A DNA stretch of 64,000 nt from Paracoccus sp. M683. Its GTDB lineage: Bacteria; Pseudomonadota; Alphaproteobacteria; Rhodobacterales; Rhodobacteraceae. Positions 1 through 8,175 of this stretch are shown here, piece by piece. The notes below the pieces were generated by a model. The model did not search any database, was not told where the DNA came from, and was given only the letters and a program-made list of their open reading frames with translations. Within the stretch, counting starts at the first letter, position 1, and each line of letters opens with the position of its first letter. The position numbers and the translations under genes were made by a program. The stretch lies in NCBI RefSeq assembly GCF_007096355.1, contig NZ_VKDF01000007.1:62001-126000 (forward strand), read 5' to 3'.

Positions 1-448
1 CTTCAAGCAGTTGATGCAGACCTTCGAATCGGCCCGTATCCAGACCGCCGCGCGGGCCATCGGCGTGGCTCAGAACGCGCTGGAACTGGGGCTGCAATAC
101 GCGCTGGATCGCAAGCAATTCGGCAAGGCTCTGGTCAATTTTCCCCGCGTAGCGGACAAGCTGGCTATTATGGCGGTGGAAATCATGATCGCCCGGCAGT
201 TGACCTATTACAGCGCATGGGAGAAGGATCACGGCCATCGCTGTGATCTGGAAGCCGGCATGGCAAAGCTGCTTGGCGCCCGTATTGCCTGGGCCAGTGC
301 CGATAATGCCCTGCAAATTCATGGCGGTAATGGGTTCGCGCTGGAATATCAGATCAGCCGTGTGCTGTGCGATGCCCGGATCCTGAACATTTTCGAGGGC
401 GCCGCCGAAATTCAGGCACAGGTGATCGCCCGGCGGCTTTTGGGCTGA
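1..448 (+). CDS. Acyl-CoA dehydrogenase, C-terminal part (cut by window start)
   Basis: The frame is open from the first bases and ends with TGA at 446-448, so only about the last 148 residues are present. This is the helical C-terminal FAD/substrate domain of acyl-CoA dehydrogenases: the block RKQFGKAL, then the signature [16 protein letters not shown], and the closing stretch [12 protein letters not shown]. The enzyme would oxidise an acyl-CoA to the 2-enoyl-CoA and pass electrons to ETF in the cytoplasm. The tail resembles my memory of (2S)-methylsuccinyl-CoA dehydrogenase of the ethylmalonyl-CoA pathway, which Rhodobacteraceae often have. The catalytic base and N-terminal domain lie outside the window, so the substrate cannot be assigned. 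Confidence 0.88.
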   Translation, partial: FKQLMQTFESARIQTAARAIGVAQNALELGLQYALDRKQFGKALVNFPRVADKLAIMAVEIMIARQLTYYSAWEKDHGHRCDLEAGMAKLLGARIAWASADNALQIHGGNGFALEYQISRVLCDARILNIFEGAAEIQAQVIARRLLG

Positions 449-556
449 TGCCCGGCCGTCGCAGGGAATCGGCTGTGCGATGACAGGTGCAGGGAACGAA
501 AATCTGGTATAAGGCGTTGCGCTGACACAAAAGTTAAGCTTGACGAGGACACTGCC

Positions 557-958
557 ATGATCCGCCCCGCCGCCATTGCCGCGACCGCCCTTTTCGGCCT
601 CGCCGCCTGTGAACCCGCGCCGACCGCCACCGTGGCCGGCAACGTTCCGCTTGAAAGCTATTACATGGTCGGCATCGGCCAGGATGCCGCGCCCGAACGG
701 AACATGGCGATCCGCTTTACCGAGACCCAGATCATCGGCAGCGGCCCCTGCAACAGCTTCACCGCAACCAATGCGGCGAAACTGCCTGCGATCGAGGTCA
801 CGAATTTCGTTCCCACCTCGGCCCCGTGCAAACAGTCCTCGACCGAACAGCGGTTCTTCAACGCGATCCGTGGCGCGACCAGTGCCGATTTCAACGGCGG
901 TGTGCTGCTGGTGAAGGGGCCGACCTATATGCAGTTCGAACCCGGCCGGCCGCTGTAG
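557..958 (+). CDS. META-domain lipoprotein (first of a tandem pair)
   Basis: A 133-residue protein with a lipoprotein signal peptide: positive N-terminus, hydrophobic stretch and a lipobox LAAC with Cys18, so it should be lipid-anchored in the envelope. The rest resembles a META domain (HslJ-like): a GSGPCNSF stretch, a second conserved-looking Cys near residue 91, and the late hydrophobic strand LLVKGPTYMQFEP. META proteins are small envelope proteins linked to heat, novobiocin or motility phenotypes in other bacteria, with no defined reaction. It is followed by a paralogue one base after its stop codon, so the two are probably co-transcribed. Domain assignment is by eye and moderate in confidence. 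Confidence 0.7.
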   Translation: MIRPAAIAATALFGLAACEPAPTATVAGNVPLESYYMVGIGQDAAPERNMAIRFTETQIIGSGPCNSFTATNAAKLPAIEVTNFVPTSAPCKQSSTEQRFFNAIRGATSADFNGGVLLVKGPTYMQFEPGRPL

Positions 959-959
959 G

Positions 960-1394
960 ATGGCGGGGTTGAAACAACTGGGCGCGGCGGTGATCGGCCT
1001 GACGATTCTGGCCGGATGCGACGGCCCTGCGGCCCCTGCCGGCGAAGTCCCGCCCTTGGGCGACTATCAGTTGATCAGCATGGGTGACGAGGATGTGGAA
1101 CGCTTTCACGTCACTCTGATGCTGGCCGATGGCCAGATTTCGGGCGCGGGGTTCTGCAATCGCTACAGCGGGACACAGACCGCCGCTTTGCCTGGCTTGC
1201 AGGTCGGCCCTCTGGCTGTGACGCGGCGGGCCTGTATCGGCGATCTGATGGCCCGCGATCAGGCCTATTTCGATGCGCTGGCGGCAGCCGGGACCGTGGG
1301 TTTTGCCGATGGCAGACTGATGATCACCGGCGAGGGACCGACCCTGACATTCGAGCCCCATATCGCGCAAGCAGATCACCCTGCCGGGAATTGA
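960..1394 (+). CDS. META-domain lipoprotein (second of a tandem pair)
   Basis: A 144-residue lipoprotein: the lipobox LAGC gives an acylated Cys20. The mature part is a recognisable META domain, with SGAGFCNRYSG followed by a stretch ending TRRACIGDLMARDQAYFDAL, which matches the family pattern of a Cys in the first strand and a second Cys before the helix. It starts one base after the upstream META lipoprotein stops and shares its architecture, so the pair looks like a gene duplication within one operon. Its stop lies three bases from the convergent stop of recO. The function is unknown beyond an envelope location. Confidence 0.75.
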   Translation: MAGLKQLGAAVIGLTILAGCDGPAAPAGEVPPLGDYQLISMGDEDVERFHVTLMLADGQISGAGFCNRYSGTQTAALPGLQVGPLAVTRRACIGDLMARDQAYFDALAAAGTVGFADGRLMITGEGPTLTFEPHIAQADHPAGN

Positions 1395-1397
1395 TAC

Positions 1398-2126
1398 CTA
1401 TTCCGGCCGAACGTCGATCAACCGCCTGATCAGGCGGTCCCGCGCCGCAGGCAGCGGCTTGCCGACCAGATCATGCGCCAGCCGGGCATTCAGAAAATGC
1501 CCGGTGATGGCCAGGCCCTCGGCCAAGCCGTTTCCCCGGTTGTCTCCCGCCCCGCCCAGCAACGCTGGCAGAGGCAGCAGCCGGTCGGCCCATTCCCCCG
1601 CACCTTGCCGGCTGACGGCCCGCCCGGAACGCGGGCTGACATAAGCCAGCCCCTCGCGCGCGCCGGTCACGGCGCAGTCGTGCAGGTCCAGGCCAAGGCC
1701 CATCTCGTCCAGCAGCCGCAATTCCCAATGCAGATAGTCCTCGGCCCAATCTGCGCCCTGATCCATCCGGTCCAGCAGCGATTCGGTTGCCAGGGCCAAA
1801 CCGGGATGCGCATCACGCTCGGGCAGGGCAAAGGCCAGCATCGCACAGACGGCATTCAACCCGGCCAGTGCCAGTGGCTCGGCCAACAGTCCGGGGCGTG
1901 CGCGGGCCGGTTCGGCAGTGAAAATGCCAAGCTGGTCATCCAGCCGCGCCCGCCAGCGCAGCGACAGGCGACTGCCCGGTTGCAGCAGGGCCGCCCGCTT
2001 GCGCGACGCGCCGCCCGGAACCAGACCGGCATGGCGGCCGAACTCGGCCGTCATCACCTCGATGATGACGGCATTTTCGCCATGTGCGCGCCGGACGATC
2101 ACCGTGCCCTCGGCCTGCCATTCCAT
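1398..2126 (-). CDS. recO: DNA repair protein RecO
   Basis: 242 residues, the usual RecO length. The N-terminal OB fold begins MEWQAEGTVIVRRAHGENA, with the characteristic GLVPGGASRK stretch. The helical C-terminal part contains WELRLLDEMGLGLDLHDCAVTG, with only one Cys of the zinc motif seen in many homologues. RecO helps RecR load RecA on SSB-coated single-stranded DNA. I chose the ATG at 2126. The same frame stays open far upstream across the adenine deaminase gene, but that extension is antisense and low in complexity. The gene is divergent from ade with 66 bases between starts and convergent with the META pair. Confidence 0.9.
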   Translation of the reverse strand: MEWQAEGTVIVRRAHGENAVIIEVMTAEFGRHAGLVPGGASRKRAALLQPGSRLSLRWRARLDDQLGIFTAEPARARPGLLAEPLALAGLNAVCAMLAFALPERDAHPGLALATESLLDRMDQGADWAEDYLHWELRLLDEMGLGLDLHDCAVTGAREGLAYVSPRSGRAVSRQGAGEWADRLLPLPALLGGAGDNRGNGLAEGLAITGHFLNARLAHDLVGKPLPAARDRLIRRLIDVRPE

Positions 2127-2192
2127 CGCTTTGCCACCCTTTCCTTGGCGCGCAGACTGCCGCATTCTGACCCAAACGCAAAGGAGCCGTGA

Positions 2193-3974
2193 ATGCCGAC
2201 CCCCTGGACCCAATCGCAAGCCCGTCTGGTCGAGGTCGCTGCCGGCCGCGCCCCCGCCGATATGGTCATTCGTGGCGGCAAATGGGTCAATGTCCATACG
2301 CGCGAGGTCGTCGACGGCCAGGACATTGCCATAGCCTGCGGCCGCATCGCCTGCGTCTTGCCTGATGCCAGCGCCAATATCGGCCCCCAGACCCGGATCG
2401 TCCAGGCCGAGGGGCGCTTCATGGTTCCCGGATTCTGCGACGGCCATATGCATGTGGAATCGGGGATGCTGACCCCCGCCGGCTTTGCCGCCGCCGTGAT
2501 CCCCCATGGCACGACCACGATCTTTCACGACCCCCATGAGATCGCGAATGTCCTTGGCCTGCGCGGCGTCCGGCTGATGCATGATGAATCGCTGATCCAG
2601 CCGATCAGCATGTTCACCCAGATGCCCAGTTGTGCGCCCTCGGCCCCCGGCCTGGAAACCACCGGCCATGAAATCACCGAGGACGAGGTTGCCGAAGCGA
2701 TGGCGTGGCCCGGCATCATCGGCCTGGGCGAGATGATGAACTTTCCCGGCGTTGCATCCGGCGATCGCCAGATGCTGGCCGAGATGGCCGCGACCCGTGC
2801 GGCAGGCAAGACCGTCGGCGGCCATTATGCCAGCCCGGACCTGGGCCGGCCCTTCGCGGCCTATGTCGCAGGCGGCGCCGCCGATGACCACGAAACCACC
2901 ACCGAGGCGCAGGGGATCGCCCGCGCCCGTCAGGGCATGTCGACGATGATGCGCCTCGGCAGCGCCTGGTATGACGTGCAGGCCCAGATCACTGCCATCA
3001 CCGAAAAAGGTCTGGATCCTCGCGGTTTCATCCTGTGCACCGATGACAGTCATTCCGGCACGCTGGTCAACGAAGGCCACATGAACCGCGTCATCCGCCA
3101 TGCCATCGACTGCGGCTGTGATCCGCTGGTTGCGATCCAGATGGCAACCCTGAATACCGCGACTCATTTCGGGCTGGAGCGGGAATTGGGCAGCCTGACG
3201 CCGGGCCGGCGTGCCGACGTGATCCTGACCTCGGATCTGCACCGGCTGCCGGTCGAGCTGGTGATTGCGCAGGGCCAGATCGTGGCGCGCGATGGCGAAT
3301 TGCTGGTGGACTGTCCGCTGATCAACTGGCCGGCCGATACCCGCGCCTCGGTCAAACTGGGTCGAGAGCTGATGGCCAATGATTTCGCCGTACCGGCGCC
3401 CTTGGGGGCGAACAGCGCAGCGGTCCGCGTCATCGGCGTCGTTGAAAACCAGGCACCGACTCAGGCTCTGACCGCCGATCTGCCGGTGCGCGACGGGCTG
3501 ATCCAGCCCGAGGGCGAGGTCTGCCATATTGCCTTGGTGGAACGGCATCGGGGCACGGGCGGCGTGGTGAACGGCTTTGTCAGCGGGTTCGGCTATCAGG
3601 GGCGGATGGCGGTGGCCTCGACCGTGGCTCATGACAGCCATCACATGATCGTCGTCGGCACCTGTCGCGATTGCATGGCGGCGGCCTCGGCGCATCTGGG
3701 CCGGATTGGTGGTGGCGTCACCGTGTTCCGCGACGGTGTTGAACTGGCCACCGTCGCGCTGCCCATTGCCGGGCTGATGTCGGATCGCCCGGCGGCCGAT
3801 GTCGCCGCCGAGGCGCAAGCCGTGATGGAGGCGATTGCAGAATGCGGCAACGGGATGAACAATGCCTATATGCAGCATTCGCTGTTGGCGCTGGTGGTCA
3901 TCCCGGAATTGCGGATATCGGACAAGGGGCTTGTGGATGTAACCCGGTTCGAATTGGTCGATCTGATCGTTTGA
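2193..3974 (+). CDS. ade: Adenine deaminase
   Basis: 593 residues, standard for the bacterial/plasmid-type Ade of the amidohydrolase superfamily. It converts adenine to hypoxanthine and ammonia (EC 3.5.4.2) in purine salvage, using a metal centre. Visible motifs: the entry PGFCDGHMHVES with the HxH metal ligands, the following HGTTTIFHDPHEIANV, a central GGHYASPDLG, and CTDDSHSGTLVNEGHM. The C-terminal domain carries GFGYQGRMAVASTVAHDSHH and a long helical end. The start ATG at 2193 is preceded by AAGGAG at good spacing. It stands alone on the plus strand, diverging from recO, with a hairpin just downstream that serves the opposite-strand operon. Confidence 0.93.
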   Translation: MPTPWTQSQARLVEVAAGRAPADMVIRGGKWVNVHTREVVDGQDIAIACGRIACVLPDASANIGPQTRIVQAEGRFMVPGFCDGHMHVESGMLTPAGFAAAVIPHGTTTIFHDPHEIANVLGLRGVRLMHDESLIQPISMFTQMPSCAPSAPGLETTGHEITEDEVAEAMAWPGIIGLGEMMNFPGVASGDRQMLAEMAATRAAGKTVGGHYASPDLGRPFAAYVAGGAADDHETTTEAQGIARARQGMSTMMRLGSAWYDVQAQITAITEKGLDPRGFILCTDDSHSGTLVNEGHMNRVIRHAIDCGCDPLVAIQMATLNTATHFGLERELGSLTPGRRADVILTSDLHRLPVELVIAQGQIVARDGELLVDCPLINWPADTRASVKLGRELMANDFAVPAPLGANSAAVRVIGVVENQAPTQALTADLPVRDGLIQPEGEVCHIALVERHRGTGGVVNGFVSGFGYQGRMAVASTVAHDSHHMIVVGTCRDCMAAASAHLGRIGGGVTVFRDGVELATVALPIAGLMSDRPAADVAAEAQAVMEAIAECGNGMNNAYMQHSLLALVVIPELRISDKGLVDVTRFELVDLIV

Positions 3975-3984
3975 TCGGCGTTGG

Positions 3985-4004
3985 AAAAAAGGGGCGCTGC
4001 CCCT
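3985..4004 (-). terminator. Intrinsic terminator of the rarD-VOC operon
   Basis: On the minus strand a GC hairpin (GGGGC / GCCCC with a three-base loop, 3991-4003) is followed by a run of six T (3985-3990), the classic rho-independent layout. It lies 50 bases after the VOC gene stop. The hairpin is at the same time the left arm of one copy of the dispersed palindromic repeat that continues to about 4049. Confidence 0.75.
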
Positions 4005-4049
4005 CGCCGCTTGCAGCGGCTCACCCCGGGATATTTGGGGACCAACGCA
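3991..4049 (+). repeat. REP-like palindromic element, copy A
   Basis: A GC-rich short hairpin (3991-4003) is followed by a second GC-rich arm and the core GGGATATTTGG at 4028-4038. This is the same arrangement as the copies at 31332 and 21480, though the end here reads GGACCAACGCAGG instead of ATCAAAG. It sits in the gap between the convergent ade and VOC genes. Confidence 0.6.
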
Positions 4050-4053
4050 GGGG

Positions 4054-4491
4054 CTAGCCGGCGGGAAGCGTCAAACTGCCATCTTCGCCGAGCGGCCAGA
4101 ACGGATTGGTTGCAATCTCCCAGACGTGGCCGTCGGGATCACTGAAATAGCCGGAATATCCGCCCCAGAACACTTTCTCGGGCCGTTTCAGCAGGGTGGC
4201 ACCAGCGACAAGGGCGGCGTCGAACACTGCATCTGTTTCAGCATCATCGGCGCAGTTTTGCGCGAGGGTCATCGCGCCCGTGCCAAGCACCGCATCCGGG
4301 CGCCCCTGATCCTCGGCGAGATCGCCAAGACCGAAAAGCGCCAGAACCGCACCGTTCATCTGATAGAAGGCCACGCCCGTTTGCGAGCCGGGATGGATCT
4401 GCCAGCCCCAGGCCTCATAAAAGGCGCGGGCGCGCGCCAGATCGGCGACACCAAGTGTGATCAGGGTCACGCGCTGCCGTGGCAATGTCAT
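4054..4491 (-). CDS. VOC (glyoxalase/bleomycin-resistance fold) protein
   Basis: 145 residues with two beta-alpha-beta-beta-beta modules typical of vicinal-oxygen-chelate proteins: ITLGVADLARARAFYEAWGW at the start, then a strand VAFYQMNGAVLALF, and the second half ending WGGYSGYFSDPDGHVWEIA. Members act as metal-dependent lyases, isomerases or dioxygenases, or simply bind small molecules; the substrate is not predictable here. ATG at 4491 has AAAGGG upstream. It begins 13 bases after the rarD stop on the same strand, so both are likely one transcript, ended by the terminator at 3985. Confidence 0.82.
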   Translation of the reverse strand: MTLPRQRVTLITLGVADLARARAFYEAWGWQIHPGSQTGVAFYQMNGAVLALFGLGDLAEDQGRPDAVLGTGAMTLAQNCADDAETDAVFDAALVAGATLLKRPEKVFWGGYSGYFSDPDGHVWEIATNPFWPLGEDGSLTLPAG

Positions 4492-4504
4492 GACGAGGCC
4501 CTTT

Positions 4505-5443
4505 CTACTGGGCGCGTTGGCTGGCCAGATCGCGGCGTGTGCGGCGACGCTGGCCGGCCTCGCGGATCAATGTGACGGAATAGATCACCAGTGCAAGCCA
4601 GATCATCGGGAAAGCAATCAACCGGGCCCCTTCGAACGGCTCGCCAAAGACCAGGACGGCCGTGACAAAAATCATCGTCGGAGCAATATATTGCAGAATG
4701 CCGATCGTCGATAGCCTGACCAGCTTGGCCCCATTTGCATAGAACATCAGCGGAATCGCGGTCACCGGGCCGCAGCCGATCAGCAGCAATGTTGTGGTCA
4801 CATCTTCACCGCCAAAATGCCCTTGCCCGGTGCTCTGCAACCAGATGACATAGCCAAGGGCGAGTGGCATCAGCAACAGGACTTCCAGCGTAAAGCCCTG
4901 GTTCGGGCCAAGCGGCAGGCTTTTCTTGCAATAAGCATAGATGCCCCAACTGAAGGTCAGGCCAAGGGCAACCACGGGCAGCCGGCCGGCCTCGACAGTC
5001 AGCAGGACGACCGCAGCAGCAGCCAGCGCAATCGCCAGTTTTTGCGGGCGATTCAACCGCTCGCCCAGCAGCAACGCCCCCAGAAGAACACTGAACAACG
5101 GGTTGATATAATAGCCAAGCGCCGCTTCCATGGCGTGATCGTTCGTGACGGCCCAGATATAGATCAGCCAGTTGACCGAAATCAGCGTTGCCGTCAGTGC
5201 GGCCATCCCCAGCAAGCGAGGCGTGCGCAGCGCGGTCAGCACATCCGCCGAACGTCGCTGCCAGAACAGCACCACCGCGGCGACGGGCAATGACCAGACG
5301 ACCCTGTGGGCGATGATTTCCAGCGGGCCGACATGCGCCAGGGCTTTCATGTAGAGCGGCAGGAACCCCCACAGCAGATAAGCTGCAACGGCAAAGGCAA
5401 GACCGCGAGGCGAATCGTTGTTGGGATCGGGGATGATGCTCAT
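4505..5443 (-). CDS. rarD: RarD-type EamA permease
   Basis: 312 residues, nearly all in about ten hydrophobic segments, in the drug/metabolite transporter superfamily. The RarD signature stretches are visible: GLAFAVAAYLLWGFLPLYMK at the start, NWLIYIWAVTNDHAMEAALG with the invariant-looking NPLFSVLLG following, and TAIPLMFYANGAKLVRLSTIG with YIAPT. RarD proteins are inner-membrane permeases of unknown substrate, first noted through chloramphenicol phenotypes. I start at the ATG at 5443; the frame remains open upstream, but that part is not hydrophobic and has no family resemblance. It heads a two-gene minus-strand unit with the VOC protein. Confidence 0.88.
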   Translation of the reverse strand: MSIIPDPNNDSPRGLAFAVAAYLLWGFLPLYMKALAHVGPLEIIAHRVVWSLPVAAVVLFWQRRSADVLTALRTPRLLGMAALTATLISVNWLIYIWAVTNDHAMEAALGYYINPLFSVLLGALLLGERLNRPQKLAIALAAAAVVLLTVEAGRLPVVALGLTFSWGIYAYCKKSLPLGPNQGFTLEVLLLMPLALGYVIWLQSTGQGHFGGEDVTTTLLLIGCGPVTAIPLMFYANGAKLVRLSTIGILQYIAPTMIFVTAVLVFGEPFEGARLIAFPMIWLALVIYSVTLIREAGQRRRTRRDLASQRAQ

Positions 5444-6051
5444 AAGAAGTGGATATGCTGCAACGCGACCCGTTGGAAGAGATTGGCTGCGCCTGTGCCC
5501 GCCCAACCTGTCGGACAGGGCTTCGAGAGATAGGCTGTGGTAACCTTGAGCATGCCAGATGAATCGCAGCACGGATGCCGCGTGGCAGACCTTGCGAGAA
5601 CTGACGATCCCGCCGCACAAGCAGAGGTCATCATGCCCGGCACAAAATCGACGGCAAAGTCAAATACAAGAAAACTCTCGCTTTCATCAGCTTGGGTAAG
5701 ATGGACGGGCTGCGGTTTGCTTCAACAGTCAAAACCGGCCTGACTGACGCAGTTGATCTGCGACGGTCCCAGATAAATTGTCAGCGCGCGATGCCGAACG
5801 AAGGCAATCGTGGGCAGGATCTTGCATGGAATTGTTTCAAACGGTCTGACCCTCTGCCAAGTTTTCCCCATATCTTCCATTCCCCCTCTTTGCCCCGACC
5901 AAGTACCAGCAAGACCCGCATCGCCTGGACTTGAGCCAGGTTGCCGACCGCGGTGCCGGCTGCCGCCAGCGCAGACAACCTCACAGCGCCGCTATTTATC
6001 ACTGCGATGGATGCCTATATCTGCCAGGGCTGAAACATATGCATATATCGA
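5444..6051. other. 608-base gene-poor gap with an AT-rich patch
   Basis: No convincing gene is seen. Around 5640-5700 the composition falls to roughly 40-45 percent GC, well below both neighbours. Short plus-strand frames give peptides such as TLRELTIPPHKQR (about 5590) and HKIDGKVKYKKTLAFISLG (about 5640), which lie in two different frames and look like a broken coding remnant, possibly of a transposase, but I cannot name the family. A minus-strand GTG-initiated frame at 5781-6002 lies downstream of flgI but has no clear ribosome binding site. The promoter of rarD must lie near 5450-5550. Confidence 0.4.
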
Positions 6052-7161
6052 CTATTCGACGATCAGTTCGGCATGCAATGCGCCAGCCGCATGGATTGAT
6101 TTCAGGACGTCAATCATATCTCTCGGTCGCACGCCCAAGGCATTCAGACCCGCAATCACGTCGGTAAGCGAGGATTCGCCGCTGACCTCGGCGAAGCCAA
6201 TACCAGGCTCTTCACGCATCTCGGCATAGGTTCTGGGGACGACCACCGTCTCGCCTTGCGCAAATGGGTTTGGCTGGACGACTTCCGGCGCTTCCTGAAT
6301 ACGGAGGGTCAGATTTCCCTGCGATACGGCGACCCTGGAAATCCGCACACGCTCTCCCATGACGATGGTGCCGGACTTGTGATCAATGACAACGCGCGCG
6401 CGGCTGTCGGGCACGACCTGCAAATTCTCGATCCGGCCAAGCACATGCGCGGGATTTACATCCCCCAAAGCACGAAAATCGACCAGCACAGTCCCTGGAT
6501 CCAGCATTGTCGCCAGATTGCGCCTGAGCTCACGGTTAATCGCAGCCTCGATCTGGCCTGCCGTTGTGAAGTCAGGGTTGCGCAAGGCAATGCGGATATT
6601 CGCAATACCCCCCAGCTCGAATTCAACTTCGCGTTCCACGCGCGCGCCAACTGGAATGGCGCCCGCCGTCGGGACCCCCTGGACGAGGCGCGCCGATTCG
6701 CCCTCGATTGATACCCCGCCGGCGATAACGGATCCTTGGGCAACCGCATAAACATTGCCATCCGCAGCTTTGAGCGGGGTCAGAACCAATGTTCCACCCA
6801 ATAAGCTTTTCGCGTCGCCAATCGCCGCGACATTGATGTCGATCCTGCTGCCCGAACGGGCGAACGGAGGCAGTTCAGCCGTTACGACAACAGCGGCGAC
6901 ATTTTTCGACCGCAACTCCTGATCGCCAACATTCACGCCCAGCCGCTCTAGCAATCCGGCCAGAATGTCCTCTGTATACGGGGCGTTGCGCAGACTGTCG
7001 CCGGTGCCGTCCAAGCCGACGACCAGCCCGTACCCGACAAGATCGTTACCCCTGACACCATCGAAATCCGCCAGGTCCTTGATTCTGACCGGCGCAGCCA
7101 TTGTGGTTGCGGCCGAAGCGAGAAACACTAGGGCCGTAGCCACAAGACGAAAGATCCTCAC
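6052..7161 (-). CDS. flgI: Flagellar P-ring protein FlgI
   Basis: 369 residues beginning with a Sec signal peptide (hydrophobic stretch, cleavage near ASAATTMAA). The mature start RIKDLADFDGVRGNDLVGYG and the following GLVVGLDGTGDSL are diagnostic of FlgI, which forms the rod-surrounding ring in the peptidoglycan layer. The C-terminus DVIAGLNALGVRPRDMIDVL is also typical. The gene starts with GTG at 7161 and overlaps the flgL stop by four bases, so it is translationally coupled. It is the last gene of the motB-flgE-flgK-flgL-flgI block; flgH and flgA, which often accompany it, are not in the window. Confidence 0.95.
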   Translation of the reverse strand: MRIFRLVATALVFLASAATTMAAPVRIKDLADFDGVRGNDLVGYGLVVGLDGTGDSLRNAPYTEDILAGLLERLGVNVGDQELRSKNVAAVVVTAELPPFARSGSRIDINVAAIGDAKSLLGGTLVLTPLKAADGNVYAVAQGSVIAGGVSIEGESARLVQGVPTAGAIPVGARVEREVEFELGGIANIRIALRNPDFTTAGQIEAAINRELRRNLATMLDPGTVLVDFRALGDVNPAHVLGRIENLQVVPDSRARVVIDHKSGTIVMGERVRISRVAVSQGNLTLRIQEAPEVVQPNPFAQGETVVVPRTYAEMREEPGIGFAEVSGESSLTDVIAGLNALGVRPRDMIDVLKSIHAAGALHAELIVE

Positions 7162-8174
7162 CGCAGATACTCCACCAGCCGCAGCCCCGACAGACGCGCG
7201 GTCAGGGTATACAGGGTCTGCATTTGGGTCTGAACCTCTTGCAATGCGGTCGCAGTTTGGAATGGATCGGCCGTAATCAGATTCGCCCGGCCGATTTCGG
7301 CAATCGCCAAGGCGTTCGTATGTTCAGTGCTGAAACGATCTGCCAGTGATTCAAGCAAGCCTACGCGACCCATTTCGTCCAGTAGGGCACCGTCATTGGA
7401 TCGCAGCTTTTCGCCGGTGCGCTCGATCAACCGAAGCTGCGCTGTGCTGTCAGCCGCAATCGCCCCGGAATCAGCAACTGCGGTCAGCGCATAGGATTTA
7501 AGAAGCTCTCTTATCGCAGGCGTTGCCGCGCTGGTTGCAAAGGCGATCACCCGGTCATCTGCGATCTGCGCCAGTCGCGGCTCGCCCATCGTGCCGCGAT
7601 AGGCAAAATCCAGAAATCCGCCGCCGCCCGGCGACGCATCGAACCAGCCGGTGATCGCGGCCTCGACATCGGCAGCGGTCGTCATCCCGGCAGTCAATGT
7701 CTTTATCTCGTCGAGAATCAGATCCGGTTCGATCAATGCCGGGGTGTCGGTTGCCAGACCCGAAAACAGGTGCAGGCCGGCAATCGACGAATTCAGGCGC
7801 CCCACCGCAGTTTCAAACAAGCCCTGCGCCTCGGCGACGCGCAAAGGCACATGACCGACGCCCTTCGTCGCATCAGATGTCAGCAAGGTCGCATTGAATT
7901 CCGCTGCATCTTTCTGCAATGCACCGAGAATATTCTGTATTGCTTCAGCTGATGCAGCTGCCTCTGCGCCTGCGGACTTGTATTGGTTCAAAAGTGCGAT
8001 CTGCGTCTCAAAATGATGCAGCTGCGTCGTATTTCCCGATACCCGGCCAGCGCGGTCTGCAACAATACCGCTGGACAGTTCGTCAGTCAGCACCTGCAAC
8101 GTATTGCGCAGACGCGCGGACTGGCTTTGCAGGACAAAGGCCCGCGCCTGATCGCCTACCGAATGAATAGCCAT
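7158..8174 (-). CDS. flgL: Flagellar hook-associated protein 3 (FlgL)
   Basis: 338 residues. Flagellin-like ends are visible: an N-terminal coiled helix with ARLRNTLQVLTDELSSG and a C-terminal helix EVQTQMQTLYTLTARLSGLR. The variable middle (residues about 120-250) is not recognisable beyond low conservation. FlgL forms the junction between hook and filament together with FlgK, the next gene upstream in the operon. The gene begins one base after the flgK stop and overlaps flgI. Position and terminal helices make the assignment secure, though flagellin-family proteins resemble each other and a single-gene reading could not fully separate FlgL from a short flagellin. Confidence 0.88.
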   Translation of the reverse strand: MAIHSVGDQARAFVLQSQSARLRNTLQVLTDELSSGIVADRAGRVSGNTTQLHHFETQIALLNQYKSAGAEAAASAEAIQNILGALQKDAAEFNATLLTSDATKGVGHVPLRVAEAQGLFETAVGRLNSSIAGLHLFSGLATDTPALIEPDLILDEIKTLTAGMTTAADVEAAITGWFDASPGGGGFLDFAYRGTMGEPRLAQIADDRVIAFATSAATPAIRELLKSYALTAVADSGAIAADSTAQLRLIERTGEKLRSNDGALLDEMGRVGLLESLADRFSTEHTNALAIAEIGRANLITADPFQTATALQEVQTQMQTLYTLTARLSGLRLVEYLR

Positions 8175-8175
8175 A

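Noticed and set aside
2127..3878. A very long minus-strand open frame continuing upstream of recO across adenine deaminase
   Set aside because: The extension is antisense to a clear enzyme gene, His/Gly/Asp-rich without domain signals, and RecO has its normal length when started at 2126.
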